DNA from: Pontibacillus salicampi
GTDB lineage: Bacteria; Bacillota; Bacilli; Bacillales; BH030062
Direction of reading: 5' to 3'
Length of the DNA: 64,000 nucleotides
Assembly: GCF_042434395.1 (NCBI RefSeq)
Contig: NZ_JBHLTP010000003.1
Coordinates: 940,777 to 1,004,776 of the forward strand
The translations under genes were made by a program, and so were the position numbers. The notes under the pieces were generated by a model. The model made no database searches. It saw nothing but the letters and a program-made list of their open reading frames with translations, and was not told the origin of the DNA. Below are positions 44,001-53,654 of the stretch, in pieces (the first letter of the stretch is position 1; every line of letters begins with the position of its first letter).

Positions 44001-44033
44001 CAAACCAGGAGAATACAACTCCTGGTTTTTTAT
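44001..44033 (+). terminator. Terminator of the HAD gene
   Basis: CAAACCAGGAG and CTCCTGGTTTG-like arms, followed by a T-rich run. Confidence 0.9.
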
Positions 44034-44043
44034 TTGGAGGCAA

Positions 44044-44057
44044 TGGTAACGCTTACA
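44044..44057 (+). promoter_or_regulatory. cre site of the proline operon
   Basis: TGGTAACGCTTACA matches the CcpA consensus TGWNANCGNTNWCA at 13 of 14 positions. It lies just before the PutR-type box, so carbon catabolite control of proline breakdown is likely. Confidence 0.75.
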
Positions 44058-44061
44058 TCTG

Positions 44062-44078
44062 TTGTGTTTAAACCACAA
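44062..44078 (+). promoter_or_regulatory. PutR-type box
   Basis: TTGTGT-TTAAA-CCACAA differs by one base from the B. subtilis PutR motif TTGTGG-N5-CCACAA. It lies upstream of putB, and a PutR-like gene is in this window. Confidence 0.78.
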
Positions 44079-44229
44079 AATGTACAGGTAATGATTGTGT
44101 ATTCACCACGTTGCCATATACTTGTGATAATAGTTATAATTTTCTTAACAACTTAATACATGTTCTATGTTATCCCTTTTCAATGGTGAAAGAGATTTCG
44201 TGGAGACACGATGAAAGGGTGAAGTGCTT

Positions 44230-45147
44230 ATGCAAGCTCTTAGTAAAAACTTTTTTCTTTTCTTATCCAATAATTCAGCACTGGATCGTATGGCAAAGAA
44301 ATGGGGCCCAAAGTTTGGTGCGAATCAAATAGTTGGTGGTGAAACCTTTGAAGAAGCTGTACCTCTTATTCAGCAATTGAATAATCAAGGACTGCAGCTT
44401 ACAGTCGATCATTTGGGTGAATTTGTTACCTCTGAAGCAGAAGCAGTAAAACGTACTCAAGAATGTATTGATGCAATCAAGACTATTCACAGCCACCAAC
44501 TTAACTCTCAAGTTTCATTAAAGCTGACGTCTTTAGGGCTAGACATTCGTAAGGACTTAGTATGGGATAACATGGAGAAGATTATGGAGGAAGCTGCTAG
44601 ATTGGACGTGACTGTAACGATTGATATGGAAGACTCCACACGCACGCAGCAAACTCTTGATATATATAAAGGACTAAAGAACAAGTATCCAAATCTTGGT
44701 ACCGTGATTCAGTCTTATTTATATCGTTCAACAGACGATTTGGAAGATTTGAGTCCTTATGACCCATATCTTCGTTTAGTGAAGGGGGCATACAAAGAGC
44801 CTGGAACAGTTGCATTTACAGAGAAGGCTCAGGTGGACGAGAACTTAAAGAAACTTATAAAACAAAATCTATTAAATGGGCATTATACAGCTGTTGCTAG
44901 TCATGATGATGCCATCATTGACTTCACTAAATTGTTTGCGAGGAATAATAACATTCCTAAAGATCAATTTGAATTTCAAATGTTGTATGGGATGCGCAAT
45001 CAGACACAGCTAGATTTAATCCAAGAAGGGTATAAAGTGAGAGTCTATCTTCCATATGGAACTGATTGGTATGGCTATTTCATGAGACGTTTAGCGGAAA
45101 GACCAGCAAATGTCGCATTTGCAATCAAAGGAATTTTTAAGAAGTAA
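44230..45147 (+). CDS. putB: Proline dehydrogenase
   Basis: A 305-residue FAD enzyme that oxidises proline to pyrroline-5-carboxylate. Family segments include LTVDHLGEFV, VSLKLTSLGLDI, VTIDMEDS, LRLVKGAYKEP, ASHDDAIIDF and the substrate-binding RRLAERPAN near the C-terminus. The ATG at 44230 was chosen over the GTG six bases earlier because GGTGA lies seven bases upstream of it. The dehydrogenase for the next step follows 54 bases later. Confidence 0.96.
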   Translation: MQALSKNFFLFLSNNSALDRMAKKWGPKFGANQIVGGETFEEAVPLIQQLNNQGLQLTVDHLGEFVTSEAEAVKRTQECIDAIKTIHSHQLNSQVSLKLTSLGLDIRKDLVWDNMEKIMEEAARLDVTVTIDMEDSTRTQQTLDIYKGLKNKYPNLGTVIQSYLYRSTDDLEDLSPYDPYLRLVKGAYKEPGTVAFTEKAQVDENLKKLIKQNLLNGHYTAVASHDDAIIDFTKLFARNNNIPKDQFEFQMLYGMRNQTQLDLIQEGYKVRVYLPYGTDWYGYFMRRLAERPANVAFAIKGIFKK

Positions 45148-45201
45148 CGAGTCATGTTACCATTAAAATAAAGCGTTTTCAATTAAGGGAGGAGAATCAT
45201 T

Positions 45202-46749
45202 ATGTACACACCATTTAAACACGAACCTTTTACTGATTTTACTTTAGAAGAAAATAAACAAGCATTCGAGGCTGCTCTTGAATACGTCCAAGGGGAACTA
45301 AATAAAGACTATGATCTTGTAGTAGATGGAGAACGAATTCGTACAGAAGAGAAAATTGTTTCTATAAACCCAGCAAATAAAGAGCAAGTGGTTGGTAGAG
45401 TTTCCAAAGCGAATCAAGATATTGCAGAACGTGCGATGCAAGCTGCAGAAAGGTCCTTTGATTCCTGGAGAAAATGGACTCCTGAAGCAAGAGCAGGAGT
45501 ATTCTTCAGAGCTGCAGCCTTAATTAGAAGAAGAAAGCATGAATTCTCTGCTTATTTAGTGTATGAAGTTGGGAAGCCTTGGAAGGAAGCTGATGCAGAT
45601 ACAGCGGAAGCTATTGATTTCCTTGAATACTACGCTCGCCAAATGGTAGAGCTTGGGAAAGGTAAGCATGTAGAGAGTCGTGAAGGAGAAATGAATCGAT
45701 ATATTTATACTCCTTCTGGTATTGCAGTAGTAATTCCTCCTTGGAACCTAGCATTTGCTATCATGGCAGGTACTACTGTAGCACCTCTTATTACAGGAAA
45801 TACCGTGTTAATGAAGCCTGCTAGTAACAGCCCTGTCATCGCAGCTAAGTTTGTAGAAGTGCTAGAAGAAGCTGGTCTTCCAAAGGGTGTATTAAACTTC
45901 GTACCAGGCAGCGGACGTGAAGTGGGCGATTATCTTGTCGAGCACCCTAAAACAGCACTTATTACCTTTACTGGCTCTCGCGACGTAGGCGTCAGTATTA
46001 TGGAAAAGGCCGCTAAAATACAGCCAGGCCAAACTCATATTAAGAATGTTATCGCTGAAATGGGTGGTAAAGATACCGTTGTTGTAGACAGCAGTGCAAA
46101 CTTGGATACAGCAGTAGATGCAGTAATCACATCTGCATATGGCTTCTCTGGCCAAAAATGTTCATCTGGTTCTAGAGTGGTAGCACTTGAAGATGTATAT
46201 GATGAATTGCTTGAAAGAGTGGCAGAGCGTACCAAGGAATTAAGTGTAGGAAATGCATCAGAGTCCAATGTTTTTATGGGTCCTGTTGTAGACCAGTCTG
46301 CATTTGATAAGATTATGAGCTATATGGATATTGGGAAAGAAGAAGGAAGACTAGTTGCTGGAGGAACTGGCGACGATTCGAAAGGATACTTTATTCAACC
46401 TACTATTTTTGCTGATCTAGATCCGAATTCTCGCATGCAGCAAGAAGAAATTTTTGGTCCGGTAGTAGGTTTTACAAAAGCTAAGACATTTGACGAAGCT
46501 TTAGAAATTGCCAATAATACAGAATACGGATTAACAGGTGCTGTAATATCAGACACTAGAGAGCACCTTGAGCAAGCAGCAGTCGATTTCCACGTTGGGA
46601 ACCTGTACTTCAATCGTAACTGTACTGGAGCTATTGTTGGGTATCAGCCATTTGGTGGCTTCAAGATGTCTGGTACAGACTCTAAAGCAGGTGGACCAGA
46701 TTATTTAGCACTTCATATGCAGGCAAAAACTATTTCTGAAATGTTATAA
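45202..46749 (+). CDS. rocA: L-glutamate gamma-semialdehyde dehydrogenase
   Basis: A 515-residue aldehyde dehydrogenase of the RocA/PruA type, the length typical for Bacilli. It converts pyrroline-5-carboxylate (as the semialdehyde) to glutamate with NAD. The catalytic Cys lies in GFSGQKCSSGSR and the Glu in AEMGGKD; FTGSRDVG binds NAD. It follows putB in one operon. In B. subtilis the equivalent put gene is named putC or rocA; the name here is by similarity. Confidence 0.95.
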   Translation: MYTPFKHEPFTDFTLEENKQAFEAALEYVQGELNKDYDLVVDGERIRTEEKIVSINPANKEQVVGRVSKANQDIAERAMQAAERSFDSWRKWTPEARAGVFFRAAALIRRRKHEFSAYLVYEVGKPWKEADADTAEAIDFLEYYARQMVELGKGKHVESREGEMNRYIYTPSGIAVVIPPWNLAFAIMAGTTVAPLITGNTVLMKPASNSPVIAAKFVEVLEEAGLPKGVLNFVPGSGREVGDYLVEHPKTALITFTGSRDVGVSIMEKAAKIQPGQTHIKNVIAEMGGKDTVVVDSSANLDTAVDAVITSAYGFSGQKCSSGSRVVALEDVYDELLERVAERTKELSVGNASESNVFMGPVVDQSAFDKIMSYMDIGKEEGRLVAGGTGDDSKGYFIQPTIFADLDPNSRMQQEEIFGPVVGFTKAKTFDEALEIANNTEYGLTGAVISDTREHLEQAAVDFHVGNLYFNRNCTGAIVGYQPFGGFKMSGTDSKAGGPDYLALHMQAKTISEML

Positions 46750-46760
46750 GGTGAAAAAGC

Positions 46761-46796
46761 AGAAGCCCTCTCGCGCATGCGAGGGGCTTCTTTTTG
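46761..46796 (+). terminator. Terminator of the putB-rocA operon
   Basis: AGAAGCCCTCTCGC and GCGAGGGGCTTCT form a strong stem followed by five T. Confidence 0.93.
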
Positions 46797-46859
46797 TGTT
46801 ACGATAGCAAGAGAAAACTATAATTTCCATTTTCCTTAGTATCATTTAGGAGGAGTTTA

Positions 46860-47732
46860 ATGTCTGCAGAAGTATTTGTAAACATCCAATGTCTCTTAGG
46901 AGAAGGACCTTATTATGATGAGCAGAATGCAGCTCTGTACTGGGTAGATATTCTAGATAAAAAAGTGTATTGCTATACCATAGAGAATGAGGAGTTACAT
47001 ACGAAGGAGTTTGACCAGCATGTAGGATGTTTAGCCCCAAGAGAAAATGGTGGCTTTATTCTTGGAATGGAAAAAGGTGTCTACTCTTATGATTGGCAGA
47101 CTGATACTTTAGCACACATTGCAGAACCAGAACCACATTTACCTGAAAATCGCTTCAATGATGGGAAATGCGATCCTATGGGAAGATTCTTCGTCGGATC
47201 AATGGATCACAAGGAGAAACAGACTACAGGTTCCTTATATATGGTCGCAGATGACCATAACGTCCATCCTATGATTGATCAAGTTGCTATCTCAAATGGG
47301 CTTGCCTGGTCTCCAGACCATACCTCCTTTTACTTCATTGATAGTCCAACAAAACAGGTCATGACCTATAGCTACAACAAAGAGACCGGACATATACACT
47401 CGCCGTCCGTAGCGGTTACATTTCCAGAAGGTGTTGGGGTACCAGATGGTATGACAATGGATGAAGAGGGCATGCTATGGATTGCTCATTTTGGAGGTGC
47501 TCGTGTATCGAGATGGAATCCTATTAGTGGGGAATTACTGAATGAATACCCTATTCCAGCACAAAATGTCACTTCGTGTACGTTTGGAGGTCCAGAAAGA
47601 AAGGATTTATTTATTACAACCGCTAGTGCTAAAACAAATGATAATACACTAAAAAAGCACCCATATTCTGGGGCTGTATTCCGAATAAGAACGTCCGTAA
47701 GAGGATTGAAAACCTCCCTCTTTAAGGGGTGA
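46860..47732 (+). CDS. SMP-30/gluconolactonase family protein
   Basis: A 290-residue six-bladed propeller lactonase-like protein. The metal ligands expected for the family are visible: Glu in LLGEGPYYDE, Asn in RFNDGKCDP, Asn in ISNGLAWSPD and Asp in VPDGMTMDEEG. Relatives hydrolyse sugar lactones. The ATG follows TAGGAGGAG. The catabolic neighbours (proline genes) are separate by a terminator, so the link is weak. Confidence 0.88.
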   Translation: MSAEVFVNIQCLLGEGPYYDEQNAALYWVDILDKKVYCYTIENEELHTKEFDQHVGCLAPRENGGFILGMEKGVYSYDWQTDTLAHIAEPEPHLPENRFNDGKCDPMGRFFVGSMDHKEKQTTGSLYMVADDHNVHPMIDQVAISNGLAWSPDHTSFYFIDSPTKQVMTYSYNKETGHIHSPSVAVTFPEGVGVPDGMTMDEEGMLWIAHFGGARVSRWNPISGELLNEYPIPAQNVTSCTFGGPERKDLFITTASAKTNDNTLKKHPYSGAVFRIRTSVRGLKTSLFKG

Positions 47733-47751
47733 AGACAATGGAGGAATAACT

Positions 47752-47937
47752 GTGGAAAAGCAAGAATTTTTCGATATTACCGTACAACCTACTGAATCTC
47801 TTGCAGAGGCATTAGACCAGTTGATTACAGACCGAAAAAGGGAAACGGGATCCTATAATATATCTGTTCACCAGGTAGTTCAAGTAAGAGCAAATGTCTT
47901 TACTGTTATCTTGAACACTACCGTCACTAGCTTTTAA
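47752..47937 (+). CDS. Small hypothetical protein before the FAD protein
   Basis: A 61-residue protein, unrecognised, with a helical N-terminal half and a beta-like end (VQVRANVFTVILNTTVTSF). It starts with GTG after GGAGG and ends 11 bases before the FAD-dependent protein, so the two are probably translated from one transcript. It may act with that protein. Confidence 0.5.
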   Translation: MEKQEFFDITVQPTESLAEALDQLITDRKRETGSYNISVHQVVQVRANVFTVILNTTVTSF

Positions 47938-47948
47938 AGGAGATAGTT

Positions 47949-49289
47949 ATGTACGATGTTACGATTATTGGAGCAGGCGTAAGCAGTGTTTTTTTAGCTT
48001 ATACTCTAATGAAGAAAAATGAGCACCTTCGTATCCATATTATTGATAAGGGTAAGGAGTTAAAGGATCGCTTATGTAGTATAGAGAAGGAAAATGGCTG
48101 TACGTGCAGTGGAGAGTGCGACCAGTACATAGGGTTTGCTGGACTTGGTAAAAGTGAAGGTAAATTTAATTATACCAATGCTTTTGGAGGCGAACTTGCT
48201 CGAAAAGTAGGGGATAGTGAAGCAATGGAGTTAATGGATGAAGTAGATCATATTCTTACGGATTTTGGTGGTTCAGATCGCCCTAAGTACAGCACTCATA
48301 ACGAATCACTAGTAGAAAGAGCAAAGCCATTCGACCTTAATATATTGTCTACAGAAGTAAGACATCTTGGTACTGTATTAGCTAAACGCATCTTTGAGCG
48401 CATGTATCAATATATGAAAGAACATATCGATTTCACCTTCCAAACAGATGTTCAGCATATTTATCAAAGCAACCATTCGTTTACCATTCATACGAACAAA
48501 GGTGTCTTCACCACATACAAACTTGTTCTTGCTACTGGTAAGAGCGGGGGAGACTGGCTGGATAAGCAAGCGACAGCCCTTGGAATTCAACAAGGAGAAA
48601 CAAGATTGGATATGGGAGTAAGAGTGGAATTGGAAGGGAATCAATTTCAACCCATTCTAGATAATACGTTTGAGACTAAGCTGCAATATGAGAAAGGCGA
48701 ATATACAGCTACTACGTATTGTATGAATCCAGGCGGCCGCATCATAAGAAAATATCAGCATGGACTAGTCATGCCAGATGGACAAAATGCAAAGGAAAAA
48801 GCTTCCCCAAGTCCTAATGTAAACTTCACCTTGTTTGTCCCGCAATACTTCTCCTCTGTTAAGCAAGCACATACGTATGCAAGAAATGTGGTGGGAGAGA
48901 TTAATCAAGGAAGCGATCGTATCGTAGTGCAACGATTAGGAGATTTACTAGTATCTAAGAAGACTGAGTCCTTGAGCACAAATGCTATCATTCCTACATT
49001 AACTGCTCATCCAGGAAACCTTTTGACTGAAATTCCAAGGCTTTATATAGATATGTTACTCGATTTTATTCATGCTGTAGAAGGATTGATTGGAGAAAGG
49101 TGGAAGGAAGATACGCTACTATATGGACTGGACACCAAATTTTACGAACCAGCCTATACAACCAATGATTATTTTGAAACAGAAGTGCCTGGTTTATTCC
49201 TGGCGGGTGATTGTTCAGGGGAAACACATTCTTTATCACAAGCAGCAGCAAGCGGAATCCATATAGGAAGACACTTAGCTTCCGGATGA
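47949..49289 (+). CDS. NAD(P)/FAD-dependent oxidoreductase (COG2509 type)
   Basis: A 446-residue flavoprotein with the dinucleotide-binding motif IIGAGVSSVFLA at residues 6-17 and the C-terminal FAD motif PGLFLAGDCSGETHSLSQAAASG. It carries a Cys cluster near the N-terminus (Cys43, Cys51, Cys53, Cys57 in CTCSGEC) that could ligate a metal or Fe-S centre. The family is widespread but uncharacterised. The start follows AAAGGAG. Confidence 0.85.
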   Translation: MYDVTIIGAGVSSVFLAYTLMKKNEHLRIHIIDKGKELKDRLCSIEKENGCTCSGECDQYIGFAGLGKSEGKFNYTNAFGGELARKVGDSEAMELMDEVDHILTDFGGSDRPKYSTHNESLVERAKPFDLNILSTEVRHLGTVLAKRIFERMYQYMKEHIDFTFQTDVQHIYQSNHSFTIHTNKGVFTTYKLVLATGKSGGDWLDKQATALGIQQGETRLDMGVRVELEGNQFQPILDNTFETKLQYEKGEYTATTYCMNPGGRIIRKYQHGLVMPDGQNAKEKASPSPNVNFTLFVPQYFSSVKQAHTYARNVVGEINQGSDRIVVQRLGDLLVSKKTESLSTNAIIPTLTAHPGNLLTEIPRLYIDMLLDFIHAVEGLIGERWKEDTLLYGLDTKFYEPAYTTNDYFETEVPGLFLAGDCSGETHSLSQAAASGIHIGRHLASG

Positions 49290-49363
49290 TGAGATATGAG
49301 CTTCTTTTTAGTATAATAGAGGGAGCATGTAGTGAAGGATGAAGAAAAGAAAGGGAATGCCTT

Positions 49364-50641
49364 GTGGACGATAAACAAATTATTCTTCAAACAGATGATA
49401 TACATAAAGTAACGGAATACATTAGTCAAGCCCTACAAAAGCCAGTCATTATTGAGAACAAAAATTTTGAGCTTATTTCCTATAGTTCATCGGTTGAAGA
49501 GTTTGATCAAACCCAGCAAAAGACCATTCTATCAAAGAAATGTCCTGTTTTTATAATCGACAGATTAAAAAAAGAGGGAATTGTCCAGAAACTTGAAAAG
49601 CAATTAGCTCCAATCCGGGTTAGTGCAATGGAGGATTTAGGTTTTTATGAAAGAGTTGTAATCGGAGCAAGGTATTTACAGCATACAATGGGCTATATAT
49701 GGGTTCAGGAATCTTCAGAGCCATTAAAGGATCAAGAGTTACATTTATTAGAGGAGATTGCAAGTCATGTAGGAAAGCTGATTTATGATGCATATAATAA
49801 ATGGAGTGCCTCAGAGGGAAGAAAGGACGAGCTGCTTTGGAAGCTCATTCACCATGAATACGGAACAGAACAGCAAATGAAACATGATGCCGCATTAATG
49901 AAACTGCCGCTTCCAGCCCGTTTTTCTGTACTTGTTTTCTCCTTAACCGACCCTGCACAGGGACATTTATTAGATGAACTATATTCCATGATTAATCCAT
50001 TGCCGGAAAGACCACGTATTCAAATGTTGAAGGCGGAATTTCAGCTTGTACTTATCGTTCATGGAATAGGTAATGATAAAGGGTCTTCAACCTTTCTTGG
50101 AAGATTACTCATTAACAAAGTGAAGGATCAATTTAGCTATACAGAATTCTATGCCTTCATGATTGGATTAGGGAAAGAATACAATCGTTTATTTCATGTT
50201 CGGAAGAGTTTCTTAGAAGCATTAGAGGTTATAGAAACTGCTAATTTCATTGAGCCGAGACCGGAATCCATGCCTCGAGAATTTTCAAAGCTAGGGGTGT
50301 ATCGTTATTTGGCTACCTTATATGAGAAGAATAGCTCGGAGGATTATTTTAGTGAAGATCTTTTAATACTTATATCGAAGGACGCTATTGGTCATACTGA
50401 TTTATTAAAAACATTAGAAGTGTACTTAGCTAATAACGGAAAAGGGAAGCAAACAGCTACAGAATTATTTATTCATCCCAATACACTGAATTACCGAATT
50501 AAACAAATTGTCGATCTCACTAATATTGATTTTAGTGACTTTAATATGAAGAGCTATTTATACACAGAATTACTCCTGCTAAATAATGTACCCGCTTATT
50601 ACAAGAGATATAAGGATGCTATACAATCCAATATAGAATGA
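49364..50641 (+). CDS. putR: PucR-family regulator of proline use (PutR-like)
   Basis: A 425-residue PucR/CdaR-type activator. A sensing N-terminal region precedes a C-terminal helix-turn-helix, GKQTATELFIHPNTLNYRIKQI, the conserved end of the family. PutR of B. subtilis activates putBCP on binding proline. Position near putB-rocA and the PutR-type box at 44062 support this. It starts with GTG eight bases after AAAGGG. Confidence 0.87.
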   Translation: MDDKQIILQTDDIHKVTEYISQALQKPVIIENKNFELISYSSSVEEFDQTQQKTILSKKCPVFIIDRLKKEGIVQKLEKQLAPIRVSAMEDLGFYERVVIGARYLQHTMGYIWVQESSEPLKDQELHLLEEIASHVGKLIYDAYNKWSASEGRKDELLWKLIHHEYGTEQQMKHDAALMKLPLPARFSVLVFSLTDPAQGHLLDELYSMINPLPERPRIQMLKAEFQLVLIVHGIGNDKGSSTFLGRLLINKVKDQFSYTEFYAFMIGLGKEYNRLFHVRKSFLEALEVIETANFIEPRPESMPREFSKLGVYRYLATLYEKNSSEDYFSEDLLILISKDAIGHTDLLKTLEVYLANNGKGKQTATELFIHPNTLNYRIKQIVDLTNIDFSDFNMKSYLYTELLLLNNVPAYYKRYKDAIQSNIE

Positions 50642-50671
50642 GTCCTCTAATACGTATTAGGGGACTTTTCT
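50641..50671 (+). terminator. Terminator of putR
   Basis: AGTCCTCTAATAC and GTATTAGGGGACT form a nearly perfect palindrome followed by TTTTC. Confidence 0.85.
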
Positions 50672-50793
50672 GTATCTGTGCATTCATATTGAGTGAAAAT
50701 TGTTACAGTTTTATTAACACCATGATAGAATAATAGACAAACAGAATGTGCGTGGTAAAATAAAGTAGAGTACATATTAAGGGAGTTATTAAT

Positions 50794-51411
50794 ATGAAGC
50801 CTTGGATAAGAAAGTTTTCGGTCATATTCATTACTATACTGACACTGGGGTTATACACACCGCCGTTTCACGTTGATACAGAAGCTGCGGAAAAGAATGC
50901 CTCTACTCCGAAAAAGAATATTCACGATGATTCTGTAACTACCAAATCGATAGCAGATACACACCCTGACCAGGAACTCACGATAGATTACGATGATTCC
51001 GTTGTTACCAATCAAGATTATATTGATGGGCTCACAGCTGCAGCAATAGAACAAATGTACACTAAAATGGGACCTCGAATCATGAATAAAGTAGAAGAGG
51101 AAATTACTACAGTTATTCTACCTGGAATTGAGGACACAGTAGAAAGCATTATGGAACGGGAAGAAGAACAAATACCATATTATGAAATTACCGTAGATTC
51201 CACTGGCGGATATGGAGAGCGGATTTTCCATTTAGTTAATAATCGTACTCACGAAGAAGTAGCCCGTTTTGACGTTAGAAGAGTAAACAAACCAGGAGAA
51301 GGTCATTGGTTTCATTTCCATTATCATTTAAAAGAAGATAACTTTGAAAAACATTATACTATTGGTGAAGTGTACTGGGATAAAAACACACCGCCAAAGT
51401 GGATGTCATAA
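50794..51411 (+). CDS. ypjP: YpjP family protein
   Basis: A 205-residue secreted or anchored protein with an N-terminal signal helix (about residues 8-25). The conserved C-terminal part contains HEEVARFDVRRVNKPGEG, HFHYHLKEDNFEKHY and ends YWDKNTPPKW, the YpjP signature. It is conserved in Bacillaceae with no known role. A terminator follows. Confidence 0.87.
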   Translation: MKPWIRKFSVIFITILTLGLYTPPFHVDTEAAEKNASTPKKNIHDDSVTTKSIADTHPDQELTIDYDDSVVTNQDYIDGLTAAAIEQMYTKMGPRIMNKVEEEITTVILPGIEDTVESIMEREEEQIPYYEITVDSTGGYGERIFHLVNNRTHEEVARFDVRRVNKPGEGHWFHFHYHLKEDNFEKHYTIGEVYWDKNTPPKWMS

Positions 51412-51420
51412 CAATGTAAG

Positions 51421-51456
51421 AGAGTGCTTTCTTTATTAATAAGAGAGCACTCTCTC
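51421..51456 (+). terminator. Hairpin terminator
   Basis: AGAGTGCT and AGCACTCT arms with further pairing and a T-rich end follow ypjP. Confidence 0.75.
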
Positions 51457-51477
51457 TATTTGATAGGAGGAAGCAGT

Positions 51478-52020
51478 ATGCAAGCATGGCAGACGTTGAG
51501 AAGTGAATACATAATGGAATCACCATATGGGAATTTCAGAAAAGACACATGTGCTTTGCCTAATGGTAATATTATTGAAGATTATTATGTAAATGAATAT
51601 AGCGATTGGGTGAACGCTATTGTCATAACGAAAGATCGTCAGCTAGTGTTGGTTAAACAGTATCGACAAGGAGGTCAGGACTTCTTTTTGGAAATTCCAG
51701 GAGGGATTGCTGAGAAAGGGGAAATCTATGAGGAAGGAATTACCCGTGAAGTAATAGAGGAGACTGGCTATATTAGCGAGCACCCACCAGTATGGCTAGG
51801 GGAGTTTATGGTAAACCCGGCTGTACAGAACAATAAAGTGGTGAGTTATCTATTCCATGAAGCTTATCCAGGTTATGCTCAGGATCTTGATGAAAATGAA
51901 GATATTCAACTAGAAATAATCCCCTTAGACATGATGGAGGACTTGATAGCAAACCAAAAGATTACCCAACTATTTACGATAACATCCTATTACTTGGCAA
52001 AATCAAAAGGATATGTATAA
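51478..52020 (+). CDS. NUDIX hydrolase
   Basis: A 180-residue NUDIX protein. The box GGIAEKGEIYEEGITREVIEETGY fits the GX5EX7REUXEEXGU pattern (quoted in parts: GGIAEKGE, then REVIEETGY). It resembles ADP-ribose-type pyrophosphatases. The ATG at 51478 follows TAGGAGG; an in-frame start at 51424 lacks one. It has a strong shared terminator with serA. Confidence 0.88.
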   Translation: MQAWQTLRSEYIMESPYGNFRKDTCALPNGNIIEDYYVNEYSDWVNAIVITKDRQLVLVKQYRQGGQDFFLEIPGGIAEKGEIYEEGITREVIEETGYISEHPPVWLGEFMVNPAVQNNKVVSYLFHEAYPGYAQDLDENEDIQLEIIPLDMMEDLIANQKITQLFTITSYYLAKSKGYV

Positions 52021-52021
52021 C

Positions 52022-52062
52022 AAAGGAAAGCTCGGTTTAAGAGAACCGAGCTTTCCTTTGTT
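52022..52062. terminator. Convergent terminator, NUDIX / serA
   Basis: A perfect 16-base-pair stem, AAAGGAAAGCTCGGTT with AACCGAGCTTTCCTTT, lies between convergent genes and has a T run on the plus strand. Confidence 0.9.
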
Positions 52063-52067
52063 TTAAG

Positions 52068-53654
52068 CTATAGTTGAATTTCTTTTACTGAATTAATATT
52101 TGCAATGGAGGAAAGGTCATTATATATATCCTGATTCGCATGTTTATCAACCGATAACATCATAATGGCGTCTCCACCTTCCGTTTTACGACCAACCTGC
52201 ATAGTTGCGATGTTAATATCGTGCTGACCGAGTGTGGTACCTACCAGTCCAATCATTCCAGGTGTATCCTGGTGCTGAATATATAATATATGATTCTCTG
52301 GTGCCATATCTATCGTATAGTCATCAATCTTAATGATTCTAGGTCCATATCCAGTTAATAAAGTGCCTGAAACGGTCCTTGTTCCGATAGCAGTTTCAAT
52401 GGATACAGAGATCAGGTTAGTAAAATCTCTAGTGGAACCAGAATATTCTACAGAATAAGATAAATTATAAGATTTTGCCATATGGAAAGCATTAACGATG
52501 TTCACCTTATCTCCAAGATGATAGCTTAATAGCCCCTTCATGATATGACGCGTCAATGATGCTGTATCATAATCAGTTAGTTCCCCTGCATAGGTTATGG
52601 TGACTTTTTTCGGTGCTTCTTCTATTAATTGAATTGCCGTTTCTCCAAGTTTGATTCCCAGCTGATAATACGGCTCTAATATTTCTCTAACTTCTGATGA
52701 TATCGACGGCATATTGACGGCGTTTTTGAAGGGTTCCCCTCGCAGAATTGCAAGTATTTCTGCGCTTACGTCATAGGCAACTAGCGTTTGAGCCTCTTCT
52801 GTAGAAGCCCCTAGATGAGGTGTAGCAATTACCTCTGGACAATTTAATAATGGATGCCCTGTTGCAGGCTCTTCTTCAAATACATCTAAAGCTGCACCAG
52901 CCACTTTACCATTTTCGATTGCACGTAATAATGCAGTCTCTTCAATGATGCCACCTCGAGCGCAATTTAATATTCTTACCCCTGTCTTCATCTTATCGAA
53001 AGCTTCATCATTAATCATATGTTTCGTATCTTTTGTAAGAGGGGTGTGGACGGTAATGAAATCACTCTGCTCATATATCTCATCTAAAGACCCTTTCACA
53101 ACCCCGAGTTTTTGAGCTCGTTCCTCTGTCAGGAATGGATCATATGCAACGATATTCATCCGAGCAGCTTTTGCTCGCCTTGCTACCTCACTTCCAATCC
53201 TACCCATCCCGACAACTCCCAGGGTTTTCTTGCTCAGTTCCACACCTTTAAAGGATTTCCGGTCCCATTTTCCGCTCATGAGTGATTGATAGGCTTGTGG
53301 GATGTGACGGGCAAGGGAGGTCATCATCGCAAATGTATGCTCAGCAGTTGATATCGTGTTTCCATCTGGAGCATTCACGACAATTACTCCATTCTCGGTT
53401 GCCGCATCTAAATCAATATTATCTACTCCAACACCAGCTCTACCAACGACCTTTAGTTGTTTGGCAGCTGCTAATAAGTTTGGAGTAACAGTTGTTTGAC
53501 TCCGTACAATTAACGCATCATACTGTTCGATAATATCTTCTAGTGCATATCCTTCCAAATCCTTCATTTGAACAACATTTACTTCTTGACTGTTCAATAA
53601 CGGCTCTAATCCTTCCTGGCTAACAGGGTCACTTACTAGTACTTGGTACGTCAT
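52068..53654 (-). CDS. serA: D-3-phosphoglycerate dehydrogenase
   Basis: A 528-residue SerA, the long bacterial form: a Rossmann NAD domain (VGMGRIGSEVARRAKA), catalytic Arg in ILNCARGGIIEE, His in ATPHLGAST, an intervening domain and a C-terminal ACT domain (IGLVGTTLGQHDINIATMQVGRK). It starts serine biosynthesis. Its ATG overlaps the end of the aminotransferase by 26 bases. A serine T-box controls the operon. Confidence 0.97.
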   Translation of the reverse strand: MTYQVLVSDPVSQEGLEPLLNSQEVNVVQMKDLEGYALEDIIEQYDALIVRSQTTVTPNLLAAAKQLKVVGRAGVGVDNIDLDAATENGVIVVNAPDGNTISTAEHTFAMMTSLARHIPQAYQSLMSGKWDRKSFKGVELSKKTLGVVGMGRIGSEVARRAKAARMNIVAYDPFLTEERAQKLGVVKGSLDEIYEQSDFITVHTPLTKDTKHMINDEAFDKMKTGVRILNCARGGIIEETALLRAIENGKVAGAALDVFEEEPATGHPLLNCPEVIATPHLGASTEEAQTLVAYDVSAEILAILRGEPFKNAVNMPSISSEVREILEPYYQLGIKLGETAIQLIEEAPKKVTITYAGELTDYDTASLTRHIMKGLLSYHLGDKVNIVNAFHMAKSYNLSYSVEYSGSTRDFTNLISVSIETAIGTRTVSGTLLTGYGPRIIKIDDYTIDMAPENHILYIQHQDTPGMIGLVGTTLGQHDINIATMQVGRKTEGGDAIMMLSVDKHANQDIYNDLSSIANINSVKEIQL

